DNA from: Chloroflexota bacterium
Lineage (GTDB): Bacteria; Chloroflexota; Anaerolineae; Caldilineales; Caldilineaceae
Assembly (NCBI GenBank): GCA_003577005.1
Contig: QEUW01000029.1
Location: 1-36,381, forward strand
DNA length: 36,381 nt
Reading direction: 5' to 3'
This document shows positions 7,340 to 14,293 of this stretch, piece by piece (within the stretch, counting starts at the first letter, position 1; every line of letters begins with the position of its first letter). Both the position numbers and the translations under genes were made by a program. Under the pieces are notes generated by a model, which ran no database searches, was not told the DNA's origin, and worked only from the letters and a program-made list of their open reading frames with translations.

Positions 7340-8248
7340 ATGAATTCACTCGAAGGGAAAGTTGCTGTGGTGGCGGGCGCCACGCGCGGCGCCGGCCGGG
7401 GCATCGCCTGTATGTTGGGCGAACGAGGCGCAACCGTTTATTGCACCGGGCGCAGCACGCGAGCAAAGCAGGTCCAGCCCCAGCCAGAGGCGGACAGGGC
7501 AGCGTTCACGCTGACAGGGCGCCCCGAAACCATCGAGGAGACCGCCGAGATGGTCACCGGATACGGCGGCGTGGGCATCCCGGTGCAGGTGGATCATACG
7601 GTGGAGGCGCAGGTGAAGGCGCTCTTCGAGCGTGTACGGGCAGAGCAAGGACAGCTTGACATTCTGGTCAACGATGTATGGGGTGGCGATGAATTGACCG
7701 AATGGGGAAAACCCTTTTGGGAACTCGACCTGGCCAAAGGCTTTTTGATGATGGAGCGCGCCATTTACACGCATATTATTACCAGCCGCTACGGCGCACC
7801 ACTGTTGGTCGAGCGAGGAGAGGGGCTGATCGCCGAGATCACCGACGGCGATTCGCCCAACTATCGCGGCAACCTCTTTTATGACCTGGTTAAATCTTCT
7901 GCGATCCGGTTGGCCTACGGCATGGCAGAGGAGTTGCGCCCTCACAAGGTCGCCGCGGTGGCGGTCACACCCGGTTTTCTGCGCTCAGAGGCCATGCTCG
8001 ACCACTTTGGCGTCACCGAAGCCAACTGGCAGGAGGGCGCCAAACAGGACCCACATTTTATCGCTTCCGAGACGCCTTTCTATGTCGGCCGGGCGGTGGC
8101 GGCGTTGGCGGCCGACCCCAATATCATGGCAAAGACAGGCCAGGCGTTCGCTTCATGGAATCTGGCCGAGGAGTACGGTTTCACCGACGTGGATGGCCGC
8201 CGGCCCCATTGGGGTCGTTATTTTGCCGAACACGTGCAGCAAGCATAG
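7340..8248 (+). CDS. Short-chain dehydrogenase/reductase (SDR) family oxidoreductase
   Basis: The protein has 302 residues. The NAD(P)-binding glycine motif GATRGAGRG (13-21) follows the first beta strand, and the catalytic pair is Tyr181/Lys185 in YDLVK. The place of the usual catalytic Ser, about 13 residues before Tyr, is taken by Thr168 (EITDGDSPNY), and the NNAG motif reads VNDVWGG. This variant pattern resembles DHRS1-like SDRs. These enzymes oxidise or reduce alcohols and carbonyls in the cytoplasm; the substrate is not evident. An AAGGGG SD (7326-7331) sits 8 nt before ATG 7340. A PPOX-family flavoprotein follows after a hairpin. Confidence 0.85.
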   Translation: MNSLEGKVAVVAGATRGAGRGIACMLGERGATVYCTGRSTRAKQVQPQPEADRAAFTLTGRPETIEETAEMVTGYGGVGIPVQVDHTVEAQVKALFERVRAEQGQLDILVNDVWGGDELTEWGKPFWELDLAKGFLMMERAIYTHIITSRYGAPLLVERGEGLIAEITDGDSPNYRGNLFYDLVKSSAIRLAYGMAEELRPHKVAAVAVTPGFLRSEAMLDHFGVTEANWQEGAKQDPHFIASETPFYVGRAVAALAADPNIMAKTGQAFASWNLAEEYGFTDVDGRRPHWGRYFAEHVQQA

Positions 8249-8252
8249 CCGG

Positions 8253-8283
8253 GCAGTGGGGCTTTTGCCGAAAGCCCCGCTGC
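8253..8283 (+). terminator. Hairpin between SDR and PPOX genes
   Basis: A 13 bp stem (8253-8265 with 8271-8283, one T-G wobble) closes a 5-nt loop and is followed by TTTG. It starts 4 nt after the SDR stop. It may act as a partial terminator or an mRNA-stabilising end, since the next gene begins only 23 nt later with a strong SD. Confidence 0.5.
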
Positions 8284-8306
8284 TTTGAAGACATCAGGAG
8301 GTCCAA

Positions 8307-8825
8307 ATGACAAAAGCAACCACAGAACAGCAGCGAGAGAGCGCGCCGGAGGGAGCCACGCGCAGCCGGCCCCACATCCCCGGCTATGGGATCCCCCAAG
8401 AGGAAGAGGGGATGCTGCCGTGGAGCCACGTGGTCGAACGGATGGCCGCGGCGCGCAACTACTGGATCAGCACGACGCGGCCCGATGGCCGGCCCCACGC
8501 CACACCGGTCTGGGGTGTCTGGGTGGATGGCACCTTCTACTTTGGCGGCGGGCCGGATACGCGGCGTTCGCGCAACCTGGCGCAGAATCCGCACGTCGCC
8601 GTTCACCTGGAAAGCGGGGATGAAGTGGTGATCATCGAGGGGGTGACGGAGCAATATACAGAACAAAATACGCCAGCGGAACGACTCGCGCGCATCGATG
8701 ACGCATACGAGGCAAAGTATCGAATGCGCCACGGCGTACCCGTTTGGGCTGTACGTCCGCAGGTCGTCTTTGCCTGGACCGCCTATCCCACGACGGTGAC
8801 GCGCTGGCGGTTCGACGAACCGTGA
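8307..8825 (+). CDS. Pyridoxamine 5'-phosphate oxidase-family (PPOX) flavoprotein
   Basis: The protein has 172 residues. The core split-barrel is seen in YWISTTRPDGRPHATPVWGV and WVDGTFYFGGGPDTRRSRNL, then AQNPHVAVHLESGDEVVIIEG, a pattern typical of PPOX proteins that bind FMN or F420. The C-terminal VVFAWTAYPTTVTRWRF closes the barrel. Family members act on nitro compounds, quinones or haem, or serve as general reductases; the substrate cannot be assigned. A strong AGGAGGT SD (8296-8302) fixes ATG 8307. It probably shares transcription with the SDR gene upstream, 58 nt away. Confidence 0.8.
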   Translation: MTKATTEQQRESAPEGATRSRPHIPGYGIPQEEEGMLPWSHVVERMAAARNYWISTTRPDGRPHATPVWGVWVDGTFYFGGGPDTRRSRNLAQNPHVAVHLESGDEVVIIEGVTEQYTEQNTPAERLARIDDAYEAKYRMRHGVPVWAVRPQVVFAWTAYPTTVTRWRFDEP

Positions 8826-9156
8826 TCGGCAGCAAGGCATTTTTCGAGTTCCTCGTTCCAGGCAGGTAGGGGAAGGTGCCACTGCCCTGCCTGCCTGGGC
8901 ACCCCGCATAGTAAAAATCCCAGGTTGCCTTCCCCGGCAAAGTGAGTATAATGAAATAGCCGCAGAACAGGATAAGAGCTCTATCTCTGTGACGATCTAC
9001 CCCGTTTACTGACCCATAACATGCGCTTAACAGTGGAATAACCGGGTCTGCCTACAGTGAAGTGGTTGTCACCCTGCTTTTTGCCCTTCCACCGGCTCGG
9101 GAGTATACCAAATTTGCGAGTTCGTCTGTCAACAATCGTCAAAGGAGAACAAGGCT
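8826..9156 (+). other. Non-coding leader region of the ABC operon
   Basis: These 331 nt hold no convincing gene. The first part contains two overlapping hairpins that exclude each other: CCAGGCAGG (8858-8866) with CCTGCCTGG (8890-8898), or GGTGCC (8875-8880) with GGCACC (8898-8903). A promoter follows at 8925-8952. The remaining roughly 200 nt would be the 5' untranslated leader of the binding-protein gene. I see no clear riboswitch consensus in it. Confidence 0.5.
8925..8952 (+). promoter_or_regulatory. Probable promoter of the ABC importer operon
   Basis: A perfect TATAAT -10 box (8947-8952) lies 16 bp after TTGCCT (8925-8930). The -35 box is also one arm of a small TTGCC/GGCAA hairpin. 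The leader to the ATG at 9157 would be about 200 nt. Confidence 0.5.
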
Positions 9157-10560
9157 ATGAGACCACAAATGTTTCCTCAGTTGCGCTGGTGGCCCTTGAT
9201 GCTGCTGGTCGCCACCACCCTAATCCTGGCGGCGTGTGCGGCGCCCGTTGCTGCACCCACCGGTAGCGAAGCAGCCGCACCGGAGGCAAGTGGCGCAGTC
9301 GAACTCACTGCTTGGGCGCAGGCCAACAACGTAGAGCATTGGCGCGCCGATGGTGTGGCCATGGCCGCCGAGAATGTCACCGACATGGAGATCACGGTCG
9401 TTCCGGTCAACGATGACTCTGGCTGGGCCGATTACAAGAAGAAGTTCACCCTCGCCGCCGACGCCGGCGAGGCGCCCGACATCGTCCTCTCCGGGCATGA
9501 GGATGTGGCGACCTGGGCCAACACCGATTACATCATCGAATTCACCGAGTGCCGCGAGAGCCATCCAGAATATGACGATGTCATCGACAGCCTGTGGGAT
9601 TCGGTTACCTGGCAGGGGAAGATCTGGGGAGTGCCGCAGGATACCGAGGCCCGCCCTATGTTCTATCATAAGGGCAAACTGGCCGAACTCGGCTGGTCGC
9701 AAGAAGAGATCGATAGCCTGCCCGACCGTATCATGAATGGCGAATTCACGCTCGATGACATGATCGCCACGGCCAAGCAAGCCGTGGAGCAGGGTGTGGT
9801 CGAGCCGGGCTATGGCTACTGGCACCGGCCGACCAAGGGCGGCGACTTCCTCCAATACTACAACGCCTACGGCGGTCGCCTCTACGATGCCGAGCAGGAC
9901 AAACTGGTGGTGACACAGAGTGCGCTCGAACAGTGGTATGGCTTCCAGCGCCGTGTCGTCGAGGAAGGCATCACGCCGGAGAACTATATTGGCACCGAGT
10001 TCCGTGTCTGGCACGATACCGTGTCGCACGGCAACGTCCTCTTCTGGAATGGCGGCGTCTGGCAGTGGGCCGACTGGGCCGCCAACTATGTCGCCGACCT
10101 GGGCGGGCAAGACTATCTCTTCGAATTCGTCGGCTATGCCCTCCAGCCGTCGGGCATCAGGGGGGAGCCGGGCTCGACGCTCTCGCACCCGCTGGTCTAT
10201 ATGATTACGTCGCCACGGGCCAGCGGCAAACAGAACCAGGCGGCGGCCTGCGCCGTGCTCGCCAAAACGACCACGCCGGAGATCAACACCATGCATGCGG
10301 TAGAGAGCACACACCTGGGCATCCTCAAGTCGCAGGCCGACTTTCCCGCCTATGCACAGGATCGTCTGCTGAGCGAGACGCTCTACATGTCGGACCACAA
10401 CTTCTATCAGCCGAATCATGTCATGTATGGCCCGTACTACGACATCCTGTTCGATTACATGGTGAGGGCCGAAAATGGCGAAATGACACCGGCAGAGGCA
10501 GCCGAAGCAGCAGTGGCGCAGCTTCAGGTCGAACTGGCGGATTTTGTAATTGTGGAGTAA
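9157..10560 (+). CDS. ABC importer substrate-binding lipoprotein (family 1)
   Basis: The protein has 467 residues. A lipoprotein signal peptide ends in LILAAC, with Cys27 as the lipid-modified residue, so the protein is anchored on the outer face of the membrane. An Ala/Pro/Gly-rich linker follows. The body matches family-1 solute-binding proteins: a DYKKKFTLAADAGEAPDIVL segment, then WQGKIWGVPQDTEARPMFYH and KGKLAELGW. Such proteins capture sugars, oligosaccharides or polyols and deliver them to MalF/MalG-type permeases. The exact ligand cannot be deduced; many Trp and Tyr residues fit carbohydrate stacking. AAAGGAG (about 9140) is a good SD. The gene leads an operon with two permeases and an ATPase; the hairpin after its stop may protect its mRNA and give it higher expression than the permeases. 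Confidence 0.9.
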   Translation: MRPQMFPQLRWWPLMLLVATTLILAACAAPVAAPTGSEAAAPEASGAVELTAWAQANNVEHWRADGVAMAAENVTDMEITVVPVNDDSGWADYKKKFTLAADAGEAPDIVLSGHEDVATWANTDYIIEFTECRESHPEYDDVIDSLWDSVTWQGKIWGVPQDTEARPMFYHKGKLAELGWSQEEIDSLPDRIMNGEFTLDDMIATAKQAVEQGVVEPGYGYWHRPTKGGDFLQYYNAYGGRLYDAEQDKLVVTQSALEQWYGFQRRVVEEGITPENYIGTEFRVWHDTVSHGNVLFWNGGVWQWADWAANYVADLGGQDYLFEFVGYALQPSGIRGEPGSTLSHPLVYMITSPRASGKQNQAAACAVLAKTTTPEINTMHAVESTHLGILKSQADFPAYAQDRLLSETLYMSDHNFYQPNHVMYGPYYDILFDYMVRAENGEMTPAEAAEAAVAQLQVELADFVIVE

Positions 10561-10569
10561 TAGCGTGAT

Positions 10570-10646
10570 CCGTAATGCATAATGCATAATGCGTAATGGG
10601 TAATGCGTGGTGCGTGACTGATGACGGATTACGCATTACCCATTAC
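10570..10646 (+). repeat. Heptamer-repeat hairpin between binding protein and permease genes
   Basis: The left side is a run of heptamers related to TAATGCR (about 10572-10613). Positions 10593-10615 pair with 10624-10646 over 23 bp, with two G-U wobbles and one mismatch, and an 8-nt loop. The right arm ends directly at the GGAGGA ribosome binding site of the permease gene. An alternative register pairs CCGTAATG (10570-10577) with CATTACGG (10641-10648) and would take the first bases of that site. Confidence 0.75.
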
Positions 10647-10659
10647 GGAGGACTCACCC

Positions 10660-11634
10660 TTGGCAGTTACTGCTGAATCCCAGATACAACCCCAGACGGC
10701 GGTCTATAAGGAGTCGTGGCTCGACGGTCTGCGCCGGGCGGCGGGGCCATTGCTCTTCATGGCGCCGGCCACGCTGCTGGTGATCACTTTTTTCTTTATC
10801 CCGGTGGTGATCATCATTGCGCTGTCGGCCACAGACATGAGTTCGGCCACAGGTTTTGAACGGTGGTCGTGGATCGGGCTGGAAAATTACAATCGGATCG
10901 CCAACAACCCGCAGGCCAGAGCAATCTCGTGGAACACTGTGAAATATGTGGTGTTGACGTTGAGCTTTTTCAACGTCGGCATGGCGTTGGTCGTGGCGTT
11001 GCTGAGCACGCACATTCCCCGCCGCGCCGGTTTTTTCTTCCGTGCGCTCTGGCTCCTGCCACGCATCACGCCCTCGGTGGTCTATGTGATGATGTGGAAG
11101 TACATCGCCGCCGATGCGCCCTACGGCATCCTCAACCGGCATCTGTTGCCGTGGCTGGGCATTTCGCCCACGAATTGGATCCCGGCGCAACCGTGGCTCT
11201 TTGTGGTCATTACTAACGGGCTGATCGGGGCGTCGTTTGGGATGATCATCTTCACCTCGGCCATCGAAGCGATCCCACGCGATTACATGATCGCCGCGCT
11301 GGTAGACGGTTGCTCGCTCTGGCAACGGGTGCGCTATGTGATCCTGCCCATGTTGCGCTGGCCGCTGCTCTTTGTGACGACCTACCAGACGTTGTCGTTG
11401 CTGACCTCGTTCGAGATCATCCTCTTGTTGACCGACGGCCAGTTTGGCACCGAGGTGTGGGCGCTGTGGGCCTACCACCGGGCGCTGCAGAACTATATCG
11501 GCAACTTCCAGTGGGGCTTTGGCGCCGCGCTCGCTACGCTGCTGGTCATCATCGGCATTGTGATGGCGGTGATCTACATGCGCTATTTCCGTTTCAACGA
11601 CCTGGTGCAGGAGCCGAAGATCGAGGCGTTGTAG
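10660..11634 (+). CDS. ABC sugar-type importer permease 1 (MalF/UgpA-like)
   Basis: The protein has 324 residues with about six membrane helices, beginning with LLFMAPATLLVITFFFIPVV. The EAA loop, where the ATPase docks, is IPRDYMIAALVDGCSLWQRV followed by RYVILPML. It forms the membrane channel with the second permease. The start is TTG 10660: GGAGGA (10647-10652) lies 7 nt upstream. An ATG at 10621 is in frame, but it lies inside the repeat hairpin and would add only repeat-encoded residues (TDYALPIT). The gene therefore seems to start at a TTG with the SD immediately after a hairpin, a setting that could limit translation relative to the binding protein. Confidence 0.88.
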   Translation: MAVTAESQIQPQTAVYKESWLDGLRRAAGPLLFMAPATLLVITFFFIPVVIIIALSATDMSSATGFERWSWIGLENYNRIANNPQARAISWNTVKYVVLTLSFFNVGMALVVALLSTHIPRRAGFFFRALWLLPRITPSVVYVMMWKYIAADAPYGILNRHLLPWLGISPTNWIPAQPWLFVVITNGLIGASFGMIIFTSAIEAIPRDYMIAALVDGCSLWQRVRYVILPMLRWPLLFVTTYQTLSLLTSFEIILLLTDGQFGTEVWALWAYHRALQNYIGNFQWGFGAALATLLVIIGIVMAVIYMRYFRFNDLVQEPKIEAL

Positions 11635-11638
11635 TCTC

Positions 11639-11687
11639 GTTCTCGTCCTCGTTCTCGAATGTGAAAATCGAGGACGAGGACGGGTAC
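11639..11687 (+). repeat. Hexamer-repeat hairpin between the two permease genes
   Basis: The left arm (11639-11658) consists of TCTCGT-like hexamers. It pairs with 11668-11687 over 20 bp with two U-G wobbles and one mismatch, and a 9-nt A-rich loop. It begins 4 nt after the stop of permease 1 and ends 14 nt before the start of permease 2. Confidence 0.7.
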
Positions 11688-11701
11688 AATACGAGGGGAT
11701 C

Positions 11702-12601
11702 ATGCAAGAAAACATGGGGGTCGGCGGGCGGTGGCGGGCGGTGGCGCCGGTAATGTTGCTGGTGTTGTTGACCGTTCCCATTGTCGTCGGCTATATCTGG
11801 ATCGTGATTTCGACCTTTGCCCAGCGCACCTATGGCCTGGTGCCGGTGGACGGCAGCGGCGCCTTTGGTGGGTTGACGCTGCGGAACTGGTCGTTTCTGT
11901 GGGAAGACCCGCTCATCTGGCAACTGGCGTTGAACACCTTTATCCTCGCGGCCGGGCTGGCGATCGGCGTGGTGCTGGTCTCCTCGCTGGCAGCCTACGC
12001 TTTGTCGCGCATCAGCTTTCCCGGGCGCAAGACCTTTCTCGCCACGACGCTGATCCTGCACGCCTTTCCCAGCGTGACGCTGCTGATCGCCATCTACTTT
12101 GTCCTGCGCTGGATCACTGGCATCCCCGTGTTAGGCCGTGGGCTGCCGGTCATCGGCGGGTTTGGCTATAACACGCTGGGCGGTGTCATCCTGGTGAGCG
12201 TGGCGCTGGAGTTGCCGCTGGGCATCTGGCTGATGAAGGGCTTCTTCGATAACATCTCGTGGGATATGGAGCGGGCGGCGCTGATCGATGGCTGTAACCG
12301 CTTCCGCCTCTGGTGGCAGGTCATGCTGCCGCAGATCCGACCCGGCATTGCCGCGCTGTCGATCTTTGCCTTTATTTCCGGCTGGAACGCCTTTCTCATC
12401 CCCTATACCTTTATGACGACCCAGGAGAAGAGTACGCTGGCGCCCTATCTCAACGGTCTGCTCGGCGACACCTCACCCGTAAACTATAGCACCGTCGCCG
12501 CCGTGGGGCTCTTCCAACTCATTCCGGTGATCATCTTTTTTATCTTTACGCAGGAATATCTGCTTAGCATCTTCGGCGGCGGCTCAAAAGGCGGGACGTA
12601 A
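11702..12601 (+). CDS. ABC sugar-type importer permease 2 (MalG-like)
   Basis: The protein has 299 residues with about six membrane helices. The first is APVMLLVLLTVPIVVGYIWI, and the periplasmic loop with LRNWSFLWEDPLIWQLALNT, then FILAAGLAI, matches the MalG/UgpE start of the transport domain. The EAA loop is DMERAALIDGCNRFRLWWQV followed by MLPQIRPG. It pairs with permease 1 to form the channel. GAGGGG (11693-11698) at the end of the hairpin region serves as the SD for ATG 11702. The C-terminus (FTQEYLLSIFGGGSKGG) is the usual short cytoplasmic end. Confidence 0.9.
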   Translation: MQENMGVGGRWRAVAPVMLLVLLTVPIVVGYIWIVISTFAQRTYGLVPVDGSGAFGGLTLRNWSFLWEDPLIWQLALNTFILAAGLAIGVVLVSSLAAYALSRISFPGRKTFLATTLILHAFPSVTLLIAIYFVLRWITGIPVLGRGLPVIGGFGYNTLGGVILVSVALELPLGIWLMKGFFDNISWDMERAALIDGCNRFRLWWQVMLPQIRPGIAALSIFAFISGWNAFLIPYTFMTTQEKSTLAPYLNGLLGDTSPVNYSTVAAVGLFQLIPVIIFFIFTQEYLLSIFGGGSKGGT

Positions 12602-12606
12602 AAGCA

Positions 12607-12674
12607 ATCCGCAGATTACGCAGATTGCGCAGATTCAAACCAAAAAATCTGTGTAATCTGTGTAATCTGTGGAT
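12607..12674 (+). repeat. Nonamer-repeat hairpin between permease 2 and ATPase genes
   Basis: Arms 12607-12635 and 12646-12674 are 29 nt each. The left arm repeats GCAGATTRC and the right arm repeats TCTGTGTAA. All four differences from perfect complementarity are G facing U, so the plus-strand RNA would be fully paired over 29 bp around a 10-nt loop (CAAACCAAAA). The opposite strand would have A-C mismatches instead. Confidence 0.75.
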
Positions 12675-12696
12675 CATATTCTGTGGATTGACGACG

Positions 12697-13779
12697 ATGA
12701 AAGTGACGCTGGAAAATCTGACCAAACGTTTTGGCGATGTGGCGGCGGTGCGCGACATCGAGATGGAGATCAACGACGGTGAGTTTGTGGCGCTGCTTGG
12801 CCCTTCGGGTTGTGGCAAGACTACGACGCTGCTGATGGTTGCCGGTATCTACAAGCCCACCGAAGGGGTGATCCGCTTTGGCGAGCGCGTCATGAACCGT
12901 GTCCCGCCCAAGGACCGCAACATCGGCATGGTCTTCCAGAGTTATGCGCTCTACCCGCACATGACCGTCTACGAGAACATCGCCTTCCCCATGAAGCTCA
13001 AGAAAGAGTCAGCCACGCTGATCCGCCAGCGGGTGGCAGAGGTAGCCGAGAAGATGGGGATCGGCCATCTGCTCGACCGGCGCCCTGGCCAGCTTTCGGG
13101 CGGGCAACAGCAGCGTGTGGCGTTGGGACGGGCGCTGGCGAAACAGCCCGACCTGCTGCTCTTCGACGAGCCGCTCAGCAACCTGGATGCTCGTCTGCGT
13201 CTGACCATGCGCGCCGAAATCAAGCGGTTGCAACACGAACTGGGGATCACCGCCATCTACGTCACCCACGACCAGGTGGAGGCGATGACCATGGCCGACC
13301 GCATCGCCGTGATCAAAGACGGCGTGTTGCAGGCCTACTGTCCACCCGGCGAACTATACGACCAGCCGCGCACGCTCTTTGTGGCCGGCTTTGTGGGCAA
13401 CCCGCCCATGAACTTTATCGACGTAGAAGTGGTGCGCGAAAACGGCGCCTATCACGCCCGCCGGCCCGGCCTCGATGTGATCGTACCGCCGGAGCGGGGC
13501 GAAAAAGCGATCAGCCGCGGCCAGGTGATCATGGGTATTCGCCCGGAGGATGTACATGTGGCCGAGCAGGGCGTGCCAGGGGAGATCTACGTGGTCGAAC
13601 CGCTGGGCCGCGACGACCTCATCGATGTGCGGCTGCCTGGCGGCGGCGACAACAACGAGCTCCGCGTATTGGCCGACCCGGTGCTCGATCTGCGCATGGG
13701 GCAACCCGTCCAACTCCAGTTTAACATGCAGAAAGTCCAGTTTTTCGACCCGCAGAGCGAGCACTCACTGCTCTGGTAA
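12697..13779 (+). CDS. ABC importer ATPase (UgpC/MalK/MsmX-like)
   Basis: The protein has 360 residues, the normal MalK/UgpC length. Walker A is GPSGCGKTT (35-43), the Q loop lies in GMVFQSYALYPHMTVYENIA, the signature is LSGGQQQR, Walker B is LLLFDEPLSNLDA, and the switch His is in VTHDQ. The C-terminal third is a TOBE/MOBE regulatory domain (MGIRPEDVHV). It energises the two-permease importer. ATG 12697 begins the conserved MKVTLENLTKRFG; a longer in-frame start at 12625 only adds residues encoded by the hairpin repeat. The SD is weak, so coupling through the operon mRNA is likely. ATPases of this type often serve several sugar importers. Confidence 0.92.
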   Translation: MKVTLENLTKRFGDVAAVRDIEMEINDGEFVALLGPSGCGKTTTLLMVAGIYKPTEGVIRFGERVMNRVPPKDRNIGMVFQSYALYPHMTVYENIAFPMKLKKESATLIRQRVAEVAEKMGIGHLLDRRPGQLSGGQQQRVALGRALAKQPDLLLFDEPLSNLDARLRLTMRAEIKRLQHELGITAIYVTHDQVEAMTMADRIAVIKDGVLQAYCPPGELYDQPRTLFVAGFVGNPPMNFIDVEVVRENGAYHARRPGLDVIVPPERGEKAISRGQVIMGIRPEDVHVAEQGVPGEIYVVEPLGRDDLIDVRLPGGGDNNELRVLADPVLDLRMGQPVQLQFNMQKVQFFDPQSEHSLLW

Positions 13780-13794
13780 GTAGGCAAGGGATAG

Positions 13795-14169
13795 CTAAGT
13801 TGTAGCGACGGCTGCTCGCGAATCCATCGTTACAGGCTCGAAAAATAGCGAATGAGGGACGCTAAAATATGTAGCCAGCTTGTTGATGTGTTCCGCCGTG
13901 AGCCGGCGCTTGCCACTGAGGACGGCTGAAACAATCGATTTCGTCTTAAAAATGGGAACAAGATCCGTCTGCTTTAGATCATGTAGTTCCATCAACCCTT
14001 TGAGCAACTCGATCCCGCGCAACTCATAGTCGCCTCGCTCTTCGGTAGTTGCCTCGTACTCTCGTAGCAATGTGCCAAGCAAATCTAGATATTCTTCCTC
14101 AGCCGGTGATAGTTCATCTGGGCGGTTCTTCCAAAAGTCGCGCAACCGGCGCAGTGAAATCATGTGCAT
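13795..14169 (-). CDS. HigA-like XRE antitoxin, with HigB-like N-terminal residues
   Basis: The protein has 124 residues. From about residue 20 on it follows the HigA antitoxin family: a helical segment (LSPAEEEYLDLLGTLLREYE) and an XRE HTH (LKQTDLVPIFKTKSIVSAVL, then SGKRRLTAEHINKLATYFSV, PHSLFF). The HTH would bind its own operator. The first 18 residues (MHMISLRRLRDFWKNRPD) instead resemble the start of HigB mRNA interferases (MH-IS-K-LR-FW-x-HPD). No separate toxin gene is visible on either side. One reading is that an in-frame deletion joined the first codons of higB to the middle of higA. Alternatively it is a natural solo antitoxin with a chance resemblance. The gene ends 16 nt from the convergent ABC ATPase gene. 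Confidence 0.75.
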   Translation of the reverse strand: MHMISLRRLRDFWKNRPDELSPAEEEYLDLLGTLLREYEATTEERGDYELRGIELLKGLMELHDLKQTDLVPIFKTKSIVSAVLSGKRRLTAEHINKLATYFSVPHSLFFEPVTMDSRAAVATT

Positions 14170-14175
14170 AGTCTA

Positions 14176-14204
14176 ATGTTAGCAGGTTGCGAACCGCGCC
14201 GCAA
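14176..14204 (-). promoter_or_regulatory. Possible promoter of the HigA-like gene
   Basis: Read on the minus strand, TTGCGG (14204-14199) is followed after 17 bp by TAACAT (14181-14176), 6 nt upstream of the start codon. If used, the transcript would begin at or very near the ATG (leaderless). Both boxes are imperfect. Confidence 0.3.
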
Positions 14205-14293
14205 GATCACGCGTCTGTTTGTGTAGTTGTTTGCCCACAGCCGGTTCGTTTTGTATCATAGGAGGATAAATACCCGACGAGGATTCTCTTTCG

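Noticed and set aside
9220..10587. Long minus-strand open frame (455 residues) under the binding-protein gene
   Set aside because: It is the antisense of a clear lipoprotein gene and has no recognisable domain; high GC gives such shadows.
10621..10659. ATG 10621 as the start of permease 1
   Set aside because: It lies in the hairpin and adds only repeat-encoded residues, and a good SD (10647-10652) fits TTG 10660 instead.
12625..12696. ATG 12625 as start of the ABC ATPase
   Set aside because: It lies within the nonamer hairpin; the conserved N-terminus of the family begins at ATG 12697.
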